Shown in pieces: positions 1 to 11,251 of a DNA stretch of 64,000 nucleotides (position 1 is the first letter of the stretch; each line of letters begins with the position of its first letter). The notes below the pieces were generated by a model, which was not told where the DNA came from, ran no database searches, and saw only the letters and a list, made by a program, of their open reading frames with translations. Source of the stretch: Gonatopus flavifemur. Lineage: Eukaryota; Arthropoda; Insecta; Hymenoptera; Dryinidae. The translations under genes were made by a program, and so were the position numbers. Location: the NCBI GenBank assembly GCA_018340375.1, contig JAFFJZ010000002.1, positions 14,836,001-14,900,000 of the forward strand, in the 5' to 3' direction.

Positions 1-774
1 GAGAACGTGGACGTATGCGAGATGCAAGAGTGTCCTTCTACACGTCTCTGTTTGTATATATATATATATATATGATATGTGTGTATATATATCCACGTAC
101 AATGAAATGTGTTTGTGAACGATATTATTTCATTTTCCGCCACCAAGTCCGAGCGACTACCAAGACGATATGGAACAGCCTCCCAGGGGTAACAATGGGC
201 GTGCGTAACCTTATTTGTCGTTGTATACCACGCTTGGTCACTGTTCTTATGTGTATCAACACAAAAGCACATCCATACGTTCTCGTATATAATACTGAAC
301 TGTGAAAGACACACCGGTCGTGACATTCGTTTAATCATACTATCCGATTGGGAAGATATTTTTCCTTTATGGCGTCGTTGAAAAACTGAAATCATTCTAT
401 ATAAATCAAGATTTGATTTACTCGAAACATTTGACAAATGTAATCTCTGATGGTATGGATGATAATTTAGCAGTCAACTTTCCACTCGAATGTCGTTTGT
501 CTTCAATTTCATATGAATTTTAAAAGTTTGATGCTAAACCACCAGATACCGACGAAGTTTTATCACAAAGGGATTTCATAATTATAATAGTAGCATACCT
601 AACCAATTAACGGGACTTTGTCGAAAATTTCATGTAATTACCATTGCAGTTGAGAGGGGAACATTATCCATTGAATTCAGAAAGATGTAGAATGCATTCC
701 AAAGGTACAACTGGATATTTTCAAGGGGTTTTTCTTCCTCTGTGTTGAATGCTTGCGAGGAGAAGAATCAATTC
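1..774. other. Non-coding stretch, no gene recognised
   Basis: AT-rich sequence with a short (TA)9 microsatellite at about 55-72. The reading frame open over 15-305 has no recognisable domain and runs through the microsatellite, so I do not call it. The right end approaches the first family-A repeat. Confidence 0.6.
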
Positions 775-1360
775 TCTTTGACAGCAGACTATTCGCTATC
801 ACAGGAACTTTGTTAGCTATGACAGCGACTTTCCAGCCGTAGCAGCAGAACATGTTGACTTCTCAAGCGAAATTTGTTTGTTGTTCTATATATAAAATCA
901 AAATTTGCTGGAGGATAACATACTTGTTGCTGTCACAGCTAAAGAACCGCTGTCGTAGCTCGCAAAATTGATGTGATAACAAATACACTGACAGAAAAAC
1001 GACTTGGTTGGAACATTCGTGGCCCCGATAACTTGAAATCCGGTTCGATTCACCAGAGAATGTAATTTCGATGTCCAGAAAAAGTGGTTGAAGCCAAAAT
1101 TGACTACATATTCTGATTATCACACCAAGAAAAGAATCTGGTTTTTCTAACCTGAAAAATGTAGTTAATTTTCGCTTCAACCACTTTTTCTGGACATCGA
1201 AATCACGGTTTCTGGTGAATTGAACCAGATTTCAAGTTATTGCGGCCAGGAATGTTTCAACTAAGTCGTTTTCCTGTCAGTGTAGCTTGCTGTCACAGTA
1301 AAAAATTTGCTGCTCCAGCCGAATTAGTTTTGCCTGTTACAGCGAATTTCTCCTTTCTCA
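775..1360. repeat. Family A foldback repeat (copy A1), interrupted
   Basis: Two arms made of short GCTGT...ACAGC words separated by AT spacers, with the family's central TATATATAA-like motif near 888. The right arm is split by the MITE at 986-1282: family words stop at ...GATAACAAATA and resume at TAGCTTGCTGTCACAG. The outer ends are diverged, so the limits are approximate. Confidence 0.7.
986..1282. mobile_element. Palindromic MITE, TA target duplication, nested in A1
   Basis: The ends are CACTGACAGAAAAACGAC and GTCGTTTTCCTGTCAGTG, flanked on each side by TA. The two halves are inverted copies for most of the 297 bp: CCACTTTTTCTGGACATCGA near 1183 pairs with its complement near 1070. There is no coding capacity. 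TA duplication and CAC termini indicate mobilisation by a Tc1/mariner-type transposase (inference). Confidence 0.9.
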
Positions 1361-3267
1361 AATATCAGAAATACGATGTATATTTTTCCGTATCGAACGT
1401 CCAATTCGAAATTTATGTTCGGCTATTGAATCATTGAAATGGGATCAGAAGAGTGTTTATTTTTATTGTTTTGTGATTCCTTGCTGCCAGTTGTATTTGA
1501 TTGATGGTTCATTCCAATCTTTTGTCGGCGTATTCAACACCTATGGACCATGAATTAATTCGTTGAATCAACGTCACCGATTCGGAATATTTGATCTGAG
1601 AATAAATTTGATTTAGTAATAGACCGTAAGTCAGTCGATGACAAGGAATTAATCGTTGCCTATTTAGCATGGCCGTAGACCGAGTGATCATTCCATGCCT
1701 TTATTGCTAGGTTATTTTATCAACCAGCGATAAACCATGCTTGTACAAATTTTTAATATCGAAATTCAAAGTTTATGTACCAATCTACGGATTTTCTATA
1801 TCATTTGATAATTTTCTTCCAAAACAAATTTCATTCACATTGAATCTTTGATTCGATATTAATTCGCTTTCCGGTAGAATAGCTCTTTCTCACAAAGTTT
1901 CATCATGAAGATATTGAACGCTTAATACGAGAAGTACGCGCAATACATTTCAAAAATAAAGATGATTGAGAGTTGGAAGAAACTAGCAGCATATTAATTG
2001 AAAACTCATTGAAGTATAAAATAATATAATAAAGAAGAAATGATTGAAAAATCCTTCTCATTTCCTTTGAAAAATTACAGTATTCACGTGATAATATTGC
2101 ACGATCTTTTTGGAACTTTGCTTATATACATGTACAAGAACTTGCGAGTGCTTTTAAAATGAACCATGGAAACACTGGTTCATGTTCATATTCGTCCAAG
2201 ACATTCGTAACTTTTGTTCTTTGTTACGGACATCATGAATTTCCACCAGAACACTGTGCAGTAGAAATTGCCTGAACTGAGAATTATACATAATTATGAT
2301 TTCAGATGTATTTGGAGTGAATAACATTTCTTAGCTTCGATCCGATCTCATTCTCAACACTCAGGAATATTTGAATGAATAAAAGTGGTTGTTATTTCGA
2401 GAGAACACGAAAAAATTTGACATCGTAATCGAATACTGTGGATAATTATTAGCCACAGTTTATAGTTACTAAAAAATACCACTAAAAGGACTCGACCATT
2501 TTTTTCAAGTGAATGTAACTATTTTTTTTAGTTGTCAGGACAATGTTTTCACTAACCATAATACTTGTTTGTGTAGTCCTAATCATGAGAATGTAGTTGG
2601 GTCCCTTCGGTGGGATTAACCAATTCCATTTATCTCAGTGTACTAAAAAACTGTTTCCCCTTTGCGATTGAGAATGGAAGGTGAGTCTTGTAACGAGGGA
2701 TATTCAGCAATATGTATGTCTCCAAACTAGGCAAACGTCAGTTGTTTCTGATGACAGATTAGTAGGCGCACAGAAGTCCTCAAGAGTAGATTATGATAGA
2801 TGATTGCTTCGAGGACTATTCAAACCCCGTCTCAGGACCTTTCTAGTCATGAAATAAATGAAGAACAAATGATATCTCACTTTTAAATGCGACCGAAGTG
2901 AGCATATATCGTGTGAGCAGAGAGAAGATGAGAGAGCTCACGACCGGGGTTCTATCGATAGTAAACATTGAAGCGCCCTCTTATCGGATGGAACCTGGTC
3001 CATCAACCACCTCTCTCATTTTTCATTTTTCTTATTCATGATGATGAAAAATTATATGCATTCAACATCGATACATAAAATCATTTCAATCAGATACGTG
3101 TGGAAAAGTATACAAAAGAAATGCGCGATTTTGTAGTATTAAAAAATAAAATTGCAGTGTGTCAACTTCCATGATCCAACCGTCAGAGGGCCGGTGGAAC
3201 TTTTACTATCAGTGAAAAGGTGCCCGTGAGCCCTCTCATTTTCTCTCTGGTGTGAGATTTTTCAAAA
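1361..3267. other. Non-coding stretch, no gene recognised
   Basis: Unique-looking AT-rich DNA. No conserved protein, RNA gene or clear terminal repeat was found. Open frames are short and compositionally random. Confidence 0.5.
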
Positions 3268-4764
3268 CACGGAGAAAAAAGAAATTTGCTGTGGCAGTGA
3301 AATCTAATTTTGCTGGAGCAGGAAATGTTTGCTGTGGCAGCGGATCATTTGTCATCACAGCAATTCTGTTGGCTATGACGGCGACTTTTTAGCTGTGGCA
3401 GAAAAAAATGTTCGCTCCTCTAGCAAGTTTTGGTAGAGGAAAAGGTCCGAAAATGGGCTATCACTTTGATTTCATCTCCTGCTGGCCAGTCTTCACGCGA
3501 AAAATCCAAATAAAAATCACAGCAAAAACCTACAACTATTACCAGATGTCTGTGTTTGAACAATATATATTTTTTTTCTCAATGAATGAAGGAGTGATAA
3601 AAATTTTTTTTGGAAAACGTGAAGGCTGTGATTTTTGAAAGTGGGGTTCGAATATGGGCTACCTGTAAAATTTTGTTGAAACTATTGGCAGAGTTGTGTT
3701 TCTTTTGGCGGAACTGTTATGATAAAAACTCATCCTCCGGTTAATTTACGCTTCTATACTTCCCCAATAAGCTCCATATCGTGTCAGATCCAACGGCACG
3801 GATGACCAGAGCCGGTGGTGGCAGGGCTGCCAATTTGGTAGTAGCTAGCAGAAGGAGAGGTCCTGCTGGCTACGAAAAGTGTAACCGTTTGACCTTAACA
3901 CGGTACCCGCGGGGACCGGGATGCTCCTGGAGGGGGGGGGGTCTGATTCCTCCTCAGCCCGGTCATGGGACGGGCCACGGAAGGTGGTGCAAACGCGGGG
4001 GCAGTGGTTCGCGGCTACATGCTGGCCAGACGGTTCATGAGAAGAACCGTCGACGTGTGAGTTGCGGAATCAACTCGGGTACCAGCCTGCATAGCTGGTA
4101 GGGTTTTGGAAAGTGACCCCCTCAACCAGTAAGGTGCTGATAGGGCCTGCAGTCCCTTGAAGCGTACTGGGAGGTCCCTGGCTGTATTGGCTGGGGGCCG
4201 CGCCTGGCCCTGCGACAAGTGGCCCCGTAACTCCCTCCCGAGCCTTGGGTGGAAGGGAATGAGGCGCTATGAAGGAGGGGTTACAGAACAGTGCGGGTTA
4301 AAGCCTAAAGGGGCCGGGGACCGCACTTCAGTCACAGGAACGGATGACTTGTAACAATATTGAAAACATCGCATCCCTGAAAAAGTTTTGAGAGGTACTG
4401 AAAAATATAAATTCACTTGGGGAAGGAACACGTTCTCTACTGTAATCGCCAACTGCTGTGCACGCAACTGGCGGTGATGAGAAACATGTTGAATTGGCCA
4501 CCGCCAACCAGCAGAGCCATACCAGCCTACAACTTCGATTGCCCATATTCGGACCCTTCCCTCTATGACATATAGAATAGGAAACAATTTTTTCTGTGCA
4601 AGTTAACATCTTTTGCTACCACAGCTAAAAACTCGCTGCCATAGCCAACAAGATTGCTATGATGGTGAATAGATTGCTGCCACCGCAAAAGATTTGTTAC
4701 TGCAGGAAAAGGTACCCAGCAAAATCAGATTCCGCTGTCGCAGTGAAGTTTTTCCATCTCCGTG
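3268..4764. repeat. Family A long foldback (copy A2) with a large internal insert
   Basis: The left arm starts CACGGAGAAAAAAG (3268) and runs through GCTGTGGCAG-type words to about 3430. The right arm (about 4568-4764) is its inverted counterpart and ends ...CATCTCCGTG. Between the arms lies about 1.1 kb of unrelated sequence bounded by its own inverted pair (GGTCCGAAAATGGGC near 3445; GCCCATATTCGGACC near 4542), so a second element appears to sit at the palindrome centre. Confidence 0.75.
3780..4345. other. GC-rich island, possible retrotransposon 5' fragment
   Basis: About 560 bp of strongly GC-rich sequence, including a run of G near 3935-3942, in an otherwise AT-rich window. It contains small stems, for example GGTTCATGAGAAGAACC near 4033. 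The + frame 3781-4101 (106 codons) is open but Gly/Arg-rich because of composition, and I recognise no domain. The character resembles the GC-rich 5' region of some insect non-LTR retrotransposons, but this is a guess; no reverse transcriptase follows. Confidence 0.35.
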
Positions 4765-4900
4765 CACCAGCGGAATGAATTTTGAAGGGCGTGGTCGATT
4801 TGCTAAGCGGAGCAAGCCTCTCTAGTTGAATCATTAAGATGCATCATGTCTCAATCATGTTCATGGCATATAACATGTTTATTCATTCCAATCAGCCTGA

Positions 4901-5530
4901 ATACGAAGAGAAAAAAAATTCGCTGTGATAGCGAAATCTACACGGAAAAAATCAGTGATCCAAATTTTCGTTGACTAGTATGTGGCTTTTGGACGGAGCA
5001 CAATTTGGAGAAGAATTCGTACACTGGATTTGAATAATTCGTTGACTCTTTCCATTATTTCGATGATGAAAATAAAAAATGGATTCCATTGTTCGAATAG
5101 TGAACACAGTTAACGAATTATTAGAATCCAGTATACGAATTCTCTTTAAACTTGTGCTCCGTCCAAAATTGGCATACTAGTTAACGAAAATTTGGACTAC
5201 TTATTTTTTCCGTGTAGTTTTGTTCAGTTCTTTTCTGCTGGAGTAACAAATTTTTTGCCGTGACAGCAAACTATCCGTTGTCATATCAATGTTGTCAGCC
5301 ACGAGAGCGACAGCAAAGAATATCTGCTCCCCCAGCAAAATTTGTTCTCCATTCTGTATATAATGCTAAGGATTTCGCTAGTCCAGCACATAATTTGCTG
5401 CTCTAGTTAATCTTGTTGCTCTCGCAGTGAACCAGTTAGCTAACACAGCGAATTCTTAGCTAGGGTAGCAAACAGATTTCTATTCAGTATATAATATCTC
5501 GAGTTGTTGTGTCAGCAAACATCTTGATTT
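4901..5530. repeat. Family A repeat (copy A3), interrupted
   Basis: Begins around GAAGAGAAAAAAAATTCGCTGTGATAGCG and, after the nested element at 4941-5214, continues with GCTGGAGTAACAAA, CCGTGACAGCAAAC and similar words to about 5530. It includes two CTGTATATAATGC/CAGTATATAATATC motifs near 5353 and 5490, so it may be two copies fused. Confidence 0.65.
4941..5214. mobile_element. Family B palindromic MITE (copy B1), nested in A3
   Basis: A 274-bp foldback with ends CACGGAAAAAATCAGTGATC and ATTTTTTCCGTG, flanked by TA on both sides (4939-4940, 5215-5216). Long arms carry AATTTTCGTTGACTAGTATG and its complement, plus GGACGGAGCACAA and its complement. The spacer is intact, which makes this the empty-site reference for the interrupted copy at 55038-55544. 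No coding capacity. Confidence 0.93.
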
Positions 5531-5536
5531 TCCTTG

Positions 5537-5765
5537 AACACGGAGAAAAAAGTATTGCTGGCATAACAAGCAGGTCTGTTACTATAGCACCTAGAAAAAA
5601 AATTAGCTGTAAGAGCAAGAAAACTGATCGACACAACTATATTTTTTCGCTGACATGAACAAATTTGTCAACAGAACGAACTTCTCAGCTGCTAGAATGA
5701 ATATTTTTGCAAGGACAAGAAATTTCTTTGTAGGCGCTATAGTAGCAAACCATTTTTTCTTCGTT
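5537..5765. repeat. Foldback repeat related to family A (copy Z1)
   Basis: Begins CACGGAGAAAAAAGTATTGC and continues with GCTGGCATAACAAGC and AGCTGTAAGAGCAAG-type words. A partial relative is at 61170-61290, sharing ATTGCTGGCATAATAAAC and TTTTTTTGCTAACAT. The right end is only approximate. Confidence 0.55.
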
Positions 5766-6607
5766 AAGAAGATTTAGTCCTCCACTATGTCTGACTAAAC
5801 AGGTTTTTACCACTTTTCCTGCATACCATCACAACTCACTCTTCCCTTTACCCATTTTTTGACGCTTCCCTCTTTTTTTATGTACTGCACGTTACAATAG
5901 TGCGGTTGACAAAAGTGTTCTTATACCCTAGATGAGGGTTTTTCATTTTGCAATCATTCGTGGTTGTGATTTTCATTCAAATAATTGTAAAAATAAATAA
6001 CACTTGGTATCGAAGTGAAAAGCAAACAAATGAAATGAAAATCAAAGTCTGGGGTTTAGAATCGGTTCTATATCAGAAAAACCATAGCATCGAGTGAATT
6101 GTACTTTGCAATTGTCCGGTGGACAATGTCATTGCACTCAGAATTATGAAGAATTGAACTGAATGATATTTAAAGTTCTGGGCAGAAAAAATCATTTGAC
6201 AAGGGTATGGTAACAGTCTCATTAAGAGTGTTACTAGAGTTTGGCAGATCGTGTCCAGGAATATTGAGATGATATCGAGCGATTCTTGTAATAATATCGG
6301 TTGTGAGGCTGCAATACTTTTGTCAGACTTCATGAAATTCTACCAAAATAATCTCTACCCTAATTGAGTGTATTAAATTCCATTGATTCATGAGATTCAA
6401 TGCAAACTTCGCGGACATTAATAACCATTTACACTTGTTCAAACTTGTTTAAATCCAGCGGAACCGGTTTGATTAATGATATTCAGTGGGCAGTCAATAG
6501 ATTCAAATAGTCATTCATTCCTGTAATCTGGAGATCCAGGAGATTCTTTTCACTAGAGTAGATTGGCTCAATCTCAAAAATTTGAAAAGATGGGAGGGGG
6601 TCAATTC
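5766..6607. other. Non-coding stretch, no gene recognised
   Basis: AT-rich, no recognised gene. The - frame 6073-6333 is open for 86 codons but matches no family I know. Confidence 0.5.
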
Positions 6608-6737
6608 TCCTAATTTATTTCTCCTAATCCGGAATTCCTAAAAAAATGAATTCCTAATGACACTCGACTCCTAAACTTTCCTTTCCTAATTTATTTCTCC
6701 TAATCTGGAATTCCTAGAAACCATGAATTCCCAATGA
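6608..6737 (+). repeat. Two direct repeats of a 54-bp unit
   Basis: Copies at 6608-6661 and 6684-6737, a 76-bp period, each beginning TCCTAATTTATTTCTCCTAA and ending with a CAATGAC or TAATGAC tail. They differ at only a few positions. The array abuts the transposase remnant downstream, so it may be a sub-terminal repeat of that element. Confidence 0.85.
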
Positions 6738-6779
6738 CGCACGATTTGTTCCTTTATTCACTTATTACAAGCTTCACTT

Positions 6780-7509
6780 TTGTCGCAATAGTCTGTCTCT
6801 TCTTTCAGTTGTTTACTTGTTCCGCATTATCTTTCGTGAATGCACTTCTCGATTCTAAGCAAGAAGCCTCTTATTCGAAAGTTTTTGAGGTGGTTCTTCA
6901 AGCAGCAAAAAATTATAATTTAGATGTCACCCTGCCACATCGTGTAATGCAGAAGGTTTGCAACAGAAGTACAATAACCCTGAAGACCGCGAATTGAAGA
7001 TTGCTGCTCATATGATATGTGCTTCAGCTTTTGTGCCACCTGAAACCGTTGAATCACACTTCGAAACGGCATTGGATGATATACCTGATGATTTGATGCC
7101 AGTGGCGGAGTATTTTGAAGCAACTTACATCCGTGGAAGGAGAGCACGGGGTAGGAGAAAAGCGACAACCCCGCGATACCCAATATCAATATGGAACCAA
7201 TACGAAACAGTTCTTCAACGCCTTCAAACCACCAACAACATGTCTGAAGGGTGGCACACTCGTTTCCAAATTGTTGTGGGTCGTTCTCATCCCAGTATCT
7301 ATACTTTTTTTAGAGAAATGATCAAAGAACGAGCTGACACTGAGTCAATGTTACCACAACTTGACTTGGGACAAACAATTAGGAAAGTTCGTAGCCCCAA
7401 ACAAAAAAGGGCTGCTGCCAGAATTTTCAATATAGTTTCGAAATATAATGAATATGAGACCGGTATTGTGACATATTTGAAATCCGTGGGTTATAATCTA
7501 GAATTGTAA
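6780..7509 (+). pseudogene. MULE/FLYWCH-type transposase, C-terminal fragment
   Basis: The 3' portion of a Mutator-like (MULE) transposase of the sort found in insect FLYWCH-associated elements. The downstream frame (6958-7509, stop TAA) carries the family signature: AFVP, a PVAEYFEATYI segment, ISIWNQYETVL, then TNNMSEGWHTRFQ and a SHPSIYTFFREM segment. The upstream frame (6734-6997) supplies a piece with the family's FVNALL...EASYSKVFE look, ending in LDVTLPHRVM. The two pieces are in different frames and join near 6940-6960, so there is a frameshift. The N-terminal zinc finger and most of the catalytic core are missing. Role when intact: cut-and-paste transposition in the nucleus. A 54-bp repeat pair lies just upstream. 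The family call is fairly secure from the TNN..EGWH motif; a domesticated host gene is possible but unlikely given the frame break. Confidence 0.8.
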
Positions 7510-10500
7510 TCTCATAGTACTGACAATCTTGAGCAATAAAAATAATTTAGAACAATTGTATATTGGGAATAATTTTTTTTAGGAAATTATGTTTTAGAAC
7601 TCACATTATTTTGGGACTGTTCGTTTTTGGAGAGTTGACTATTGGGAGAAAAGGATTGGGAGATCTGACCTACAATCGAAAAGATTGTTATATGAACTTG
7701 TATGACATCATATCTGAACGTATATTTGAGTATGAAAGGAAACAAATCGGCTACTGGGTTTCGGATATCTGCCTAGAGTAGGAGTAACTTTTCAACCATT
7801 CAAAAAATTCACAGTTCTCTCCCTATTTCCTCGATCAGTTTAATACCTGCTCTCGCTCTGTTTCGCGAGATTATGCTTGATACTCTTGTGGCCACATTGT
7901 CGGGCTCTCGCCAGATTTTTAGCGAGATTGTTCCCATACTCTTGTCGTATGAATTTTTTCCACGTAGGGTATTTCTGTCGATTTCATCGAAATACTCCTC
8001 GAGGGATTCCAATACTTGAGAGAGGAGGAATACGTTTCTCCTCTCCCATGGGCAGAGAACTCGCGAGATATCACATCACCTAACCTTCCTGATTTTTCAT
8101 CTCGCGATTAGATAATTTTTTATCTCGACTGCGTGAAAAAACATCACAACATCGGAGAACATGAATCTCTAATCTCGGTTGTTAATGTTGTTTCACCGTG
8201 AAGTTGGAGATCCAAAAACCGAGTAGTTTGGTGATAAAGAATCATCAATCGGTTGATTTTGTTTCACGTCCACGCAATTGTTGCGAAATAAAAATTCGCG
8301 GAAGGTTAGGTGATTTAATATTTCACGGGTTCTTTGCGTGCATGTGAGAATGAGTGAAAAAATAGACAAGGGGTGAAGGGGTCAGACTGACCCCAAAATA
8401 TTCAATCTTGAATTACCATCAAGAATCTCGATAATTCGAATTCTCCGCGCAATCTGGTGCCACTTTAGAGTTTCTTCACCTCACTCCACCCTACCGTGAC
8501 ATCATTGTTCATGTTTTATATAATTCTTTTTCATGATACAGTGATAGTGTCATTTAGAAGCGAAAATATACCCATCGAGCGATGAAAATGAGCGATGCAT
8601 GTGTGCTGCACACATAATTTTTTCACCGATTCGAAATGAATTTTTCTTGAGGGAAATTATTTAATCGAAATTGGGAATAGTTTTAGTACGCTCTGAAATT
8701 TTCTCAAGACATATGTGAAGACGCATAGCTTGGCTTTTGTGTACGTCTACAGTTGGGGCCGTAGTCGACCCCAGTGTGGCAGCTAAGGGTTAAAATTCTC
8801 TCCCATTATTCTTAAGGCGTTCCTCATTTGATAGTAACTAGCAATTTGTTCGATGTAATGGTTTGGCGGATGTCTTGCTCCACTAGCGGCTTCAAAATAT
8901 TGACAAAGGATTTTCACAACCTTCTAAAGAACTACATTCCATTCTAAAACGATTTTGAGAATTGAAGGGATATTCTCTTGCTTACATTCCTTCTCGTGAA
9001 AATATCAATTTGAAATTCCAGTAACCAGCTGTAAATAGAAGAAATTGTCAGAGGAATCTTCACTATTTTCTACATTTCCGCGGTCAAAAGTCTTCACGGT
9101 ACTCGTGGAAACTTTGAACATTCGAAAAAATTATCAATAGTCTAAGAAAAATCTAATATAAATGTACTTTGAATTCAACAGTCGAATGTGTAATAACTAT
9201 TTTCTCAGGGGATGATTGTTGAGAATTTCGATTCCGTTTTATATTATCTCTCTGAGAAAGTATGTAACGATTTTGTCATATGTGCATGCCACTTTCATCA
9301 ACCTCCACCCCCAGGGTATTAGAATTCAAATTGGATTTTATTTGATATTCCAATTTATCGGAAAAATTATCACAAAAGACTGCTGTCTGTTACAGAAATT
9401 CGATAACGAATACTTGGCGGATACAATTTATATTTTTAAGTAATCAATATTCTCTTAAATCTCTCCTCGATCAAGAAACGGGAGGAAAAACATTGTTTTT
9501 GAGAAAAATATATCGTGGATCTGTTTATTCCATCTCTCGTTGGATATATCTTTATAGTACCTATCGTCTGGTGGTTGATATATTTTCTCAGCACTCTTTG
9601 TGGCTTGATGCTCACTGTACACCACTTTGAGCTCCTACGCGGATACATCTTTTCGTTGGACATATCCGTTCGGAGTTGGATCGTTCTTAGATGTGTATAT
9701 ATTTATGTGTATGTATGTATATATCCGATATATGTGAGTTCAGTTCTATCGAAGGGTCCGTCGTCGAGTGATCGGAGAACCAACCTCCTCCTCTCTTTCT
9801 TACGTTTTCCTTGAAAGCAAGAGAAGCTTGTTTGCACTCACATTCTCCATCTTCATCTCTCTCGTTCTCTGTTCCTTCAGGCCGCGTTATTTCTCCCTTT
9901 TTATTCGTCTTCTTCTTCTTCTTCTTCTTCTTCTTCTTCTTTTTCCTCTTCGGTTCATCGGTTCCTTCTTGTGCCCCACGGGACGCGGCCCTGTTACTCT
10001 TCTGACCACCCGTCGACCAAAGCTCAGATTGCTTTTATACCATGGATTGATTGACAATATACTTACGTTAGGTGAGTGGACCGTATAGTTATGAAGACAC
10101 GGTTATACATCCGTCCCTCTCTCTCAACCTCCTTATACCACGCCTAACCCACTTTTTCCACCTCTCAACGCGTATACTATTATATATATGTATACATTTC
10201 TTCGGACATTTTTTTTCTCGGATCCAACATCATCACGGGACGTAAAGAAACCTCTCTTTTTCTAACATTTCCATCCTGTCGATATTGATATAAAACATAT
10301 ATTACTTCTTTATTTCCCTCTTAAAGAAAACAAAACGAAGATCGATTTGTGACACAGTTAACAAACTTTCATCTCAATTGGAGATTCATGTGAAGATTTG
10401 ATTGATTTTGTGTTCGATGTATTTCAACGAAGTGTCCTGATCATATCCTGGTGTTGCTGATTCATTTTCCATAGATTGGTCAATTAGGTTTTATGAAAAT

Positions 10501-11024
10501 ATAATCAAACAAAAATCGATATAAGAATTCTCTTTGTTTCTATGATTTTTCTTCGAGTTGCAAAAGTTTTTATAAGTTTGAAAATCACTGTAACAAAACA
10601 ATAATCCACATCAGTCACACTCGCAATGATAAATTCATGACCTTCGAGTTGAAAAATATTGATTCAAATGTTTGAATTAGTCATTCTATAATGAACTACA
10701 GAAAATCCGAATTGAATTCGATCTTAATTTTTTTAGTAGAAATCATTCGAGTTATTCTTTGGGCTATTAAAAGAGCTTGAAAGTTCTTTATAAAGTTCTG
10801 ATTAGGCCTCGCTTGGCTTAAAGGATGACGAAGTGTTTTTAATGAGGTAGCTGTGAAGAATAATGTGTTTTCCTTCCGCCCTTGATGGATTTCATCTTCT
10901 GGAGGGATTGTTTTGTCAATATAAAAATACAAGATGTTTCTTCAATTTTTGTGCTTCTCGGATGTTCAATCCCCACGAAAAGCAAATAACCTAGGAAAAA
11001 AGCCCCAAAGAAATCTTACAATTA
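7510..11024. other. Long non-coding stretch with a pyrimidine-rich segment and possible 5' splice site
   Basis: No conserved protein was found. About 9740-10071 is pyrimidine-rich, contains a TCAGTT initiator-like site (about 9739) downstream of TATA-like sequence, and ends at a good donor, TTAG|GTGAGT, at 10071/10072. It could be an untranslated first exon, but nothing downstream confirms it. The rest is unremarkable AT-rich DNA. Confidence 0.3.
9908..9943 (+). repeat. (CTT)n microsatellite
   Basis: About eleven uninterrupted CTT units followed by a T-rich run. It creates a poly-Phe or poly-Leu look in the two open frames across it, which I therefore do not call as genes. Confidence 0.95.
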
Positions 11025-11251
11025 CACTGTAAAACATGTGGGAAGTTTTTCTTCACACTGTTGGTGGATTTTGTCCCCATGCCGTGGAGGAATTGTTTCT
11101 CCATCAAAAATCAGGAATTTTTCCACCGGTTTGAGGAATTATTTTGTTTTTTTGCGCGTTGAATCCTCCACAAATGAAAGAAAAGGCTACCAAATTATGG
11201 TGAAAAATTCCCCATCTGTGGTGGAACTTTGCTGACACCAATTTCACAGTG
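11025..11251 (+). mobile_element. Family G MITE (copy G1), TA target duplication
   Basis: Starts CACTGTAAAACATGTGGGA and ends ...ATTTCACAGTG, with TA on both sides (11023-11024, 11252-11253). The interior has CACACTGTTGGTGGATTT and TCATCAAAAAT-type words (CCATCAAAAATCAGGAATT here). Two further copies lie at 29173-29395 (same orientation) and 30470-30661 (inverted). Non-coding. Confidence 0.9.

Noticed and set aside
9768..10088. 106-codon + frame with a poly-Leu stretch
   Set aside because: Created by the CTT microsatellite and the pyrimidine-rich composition.
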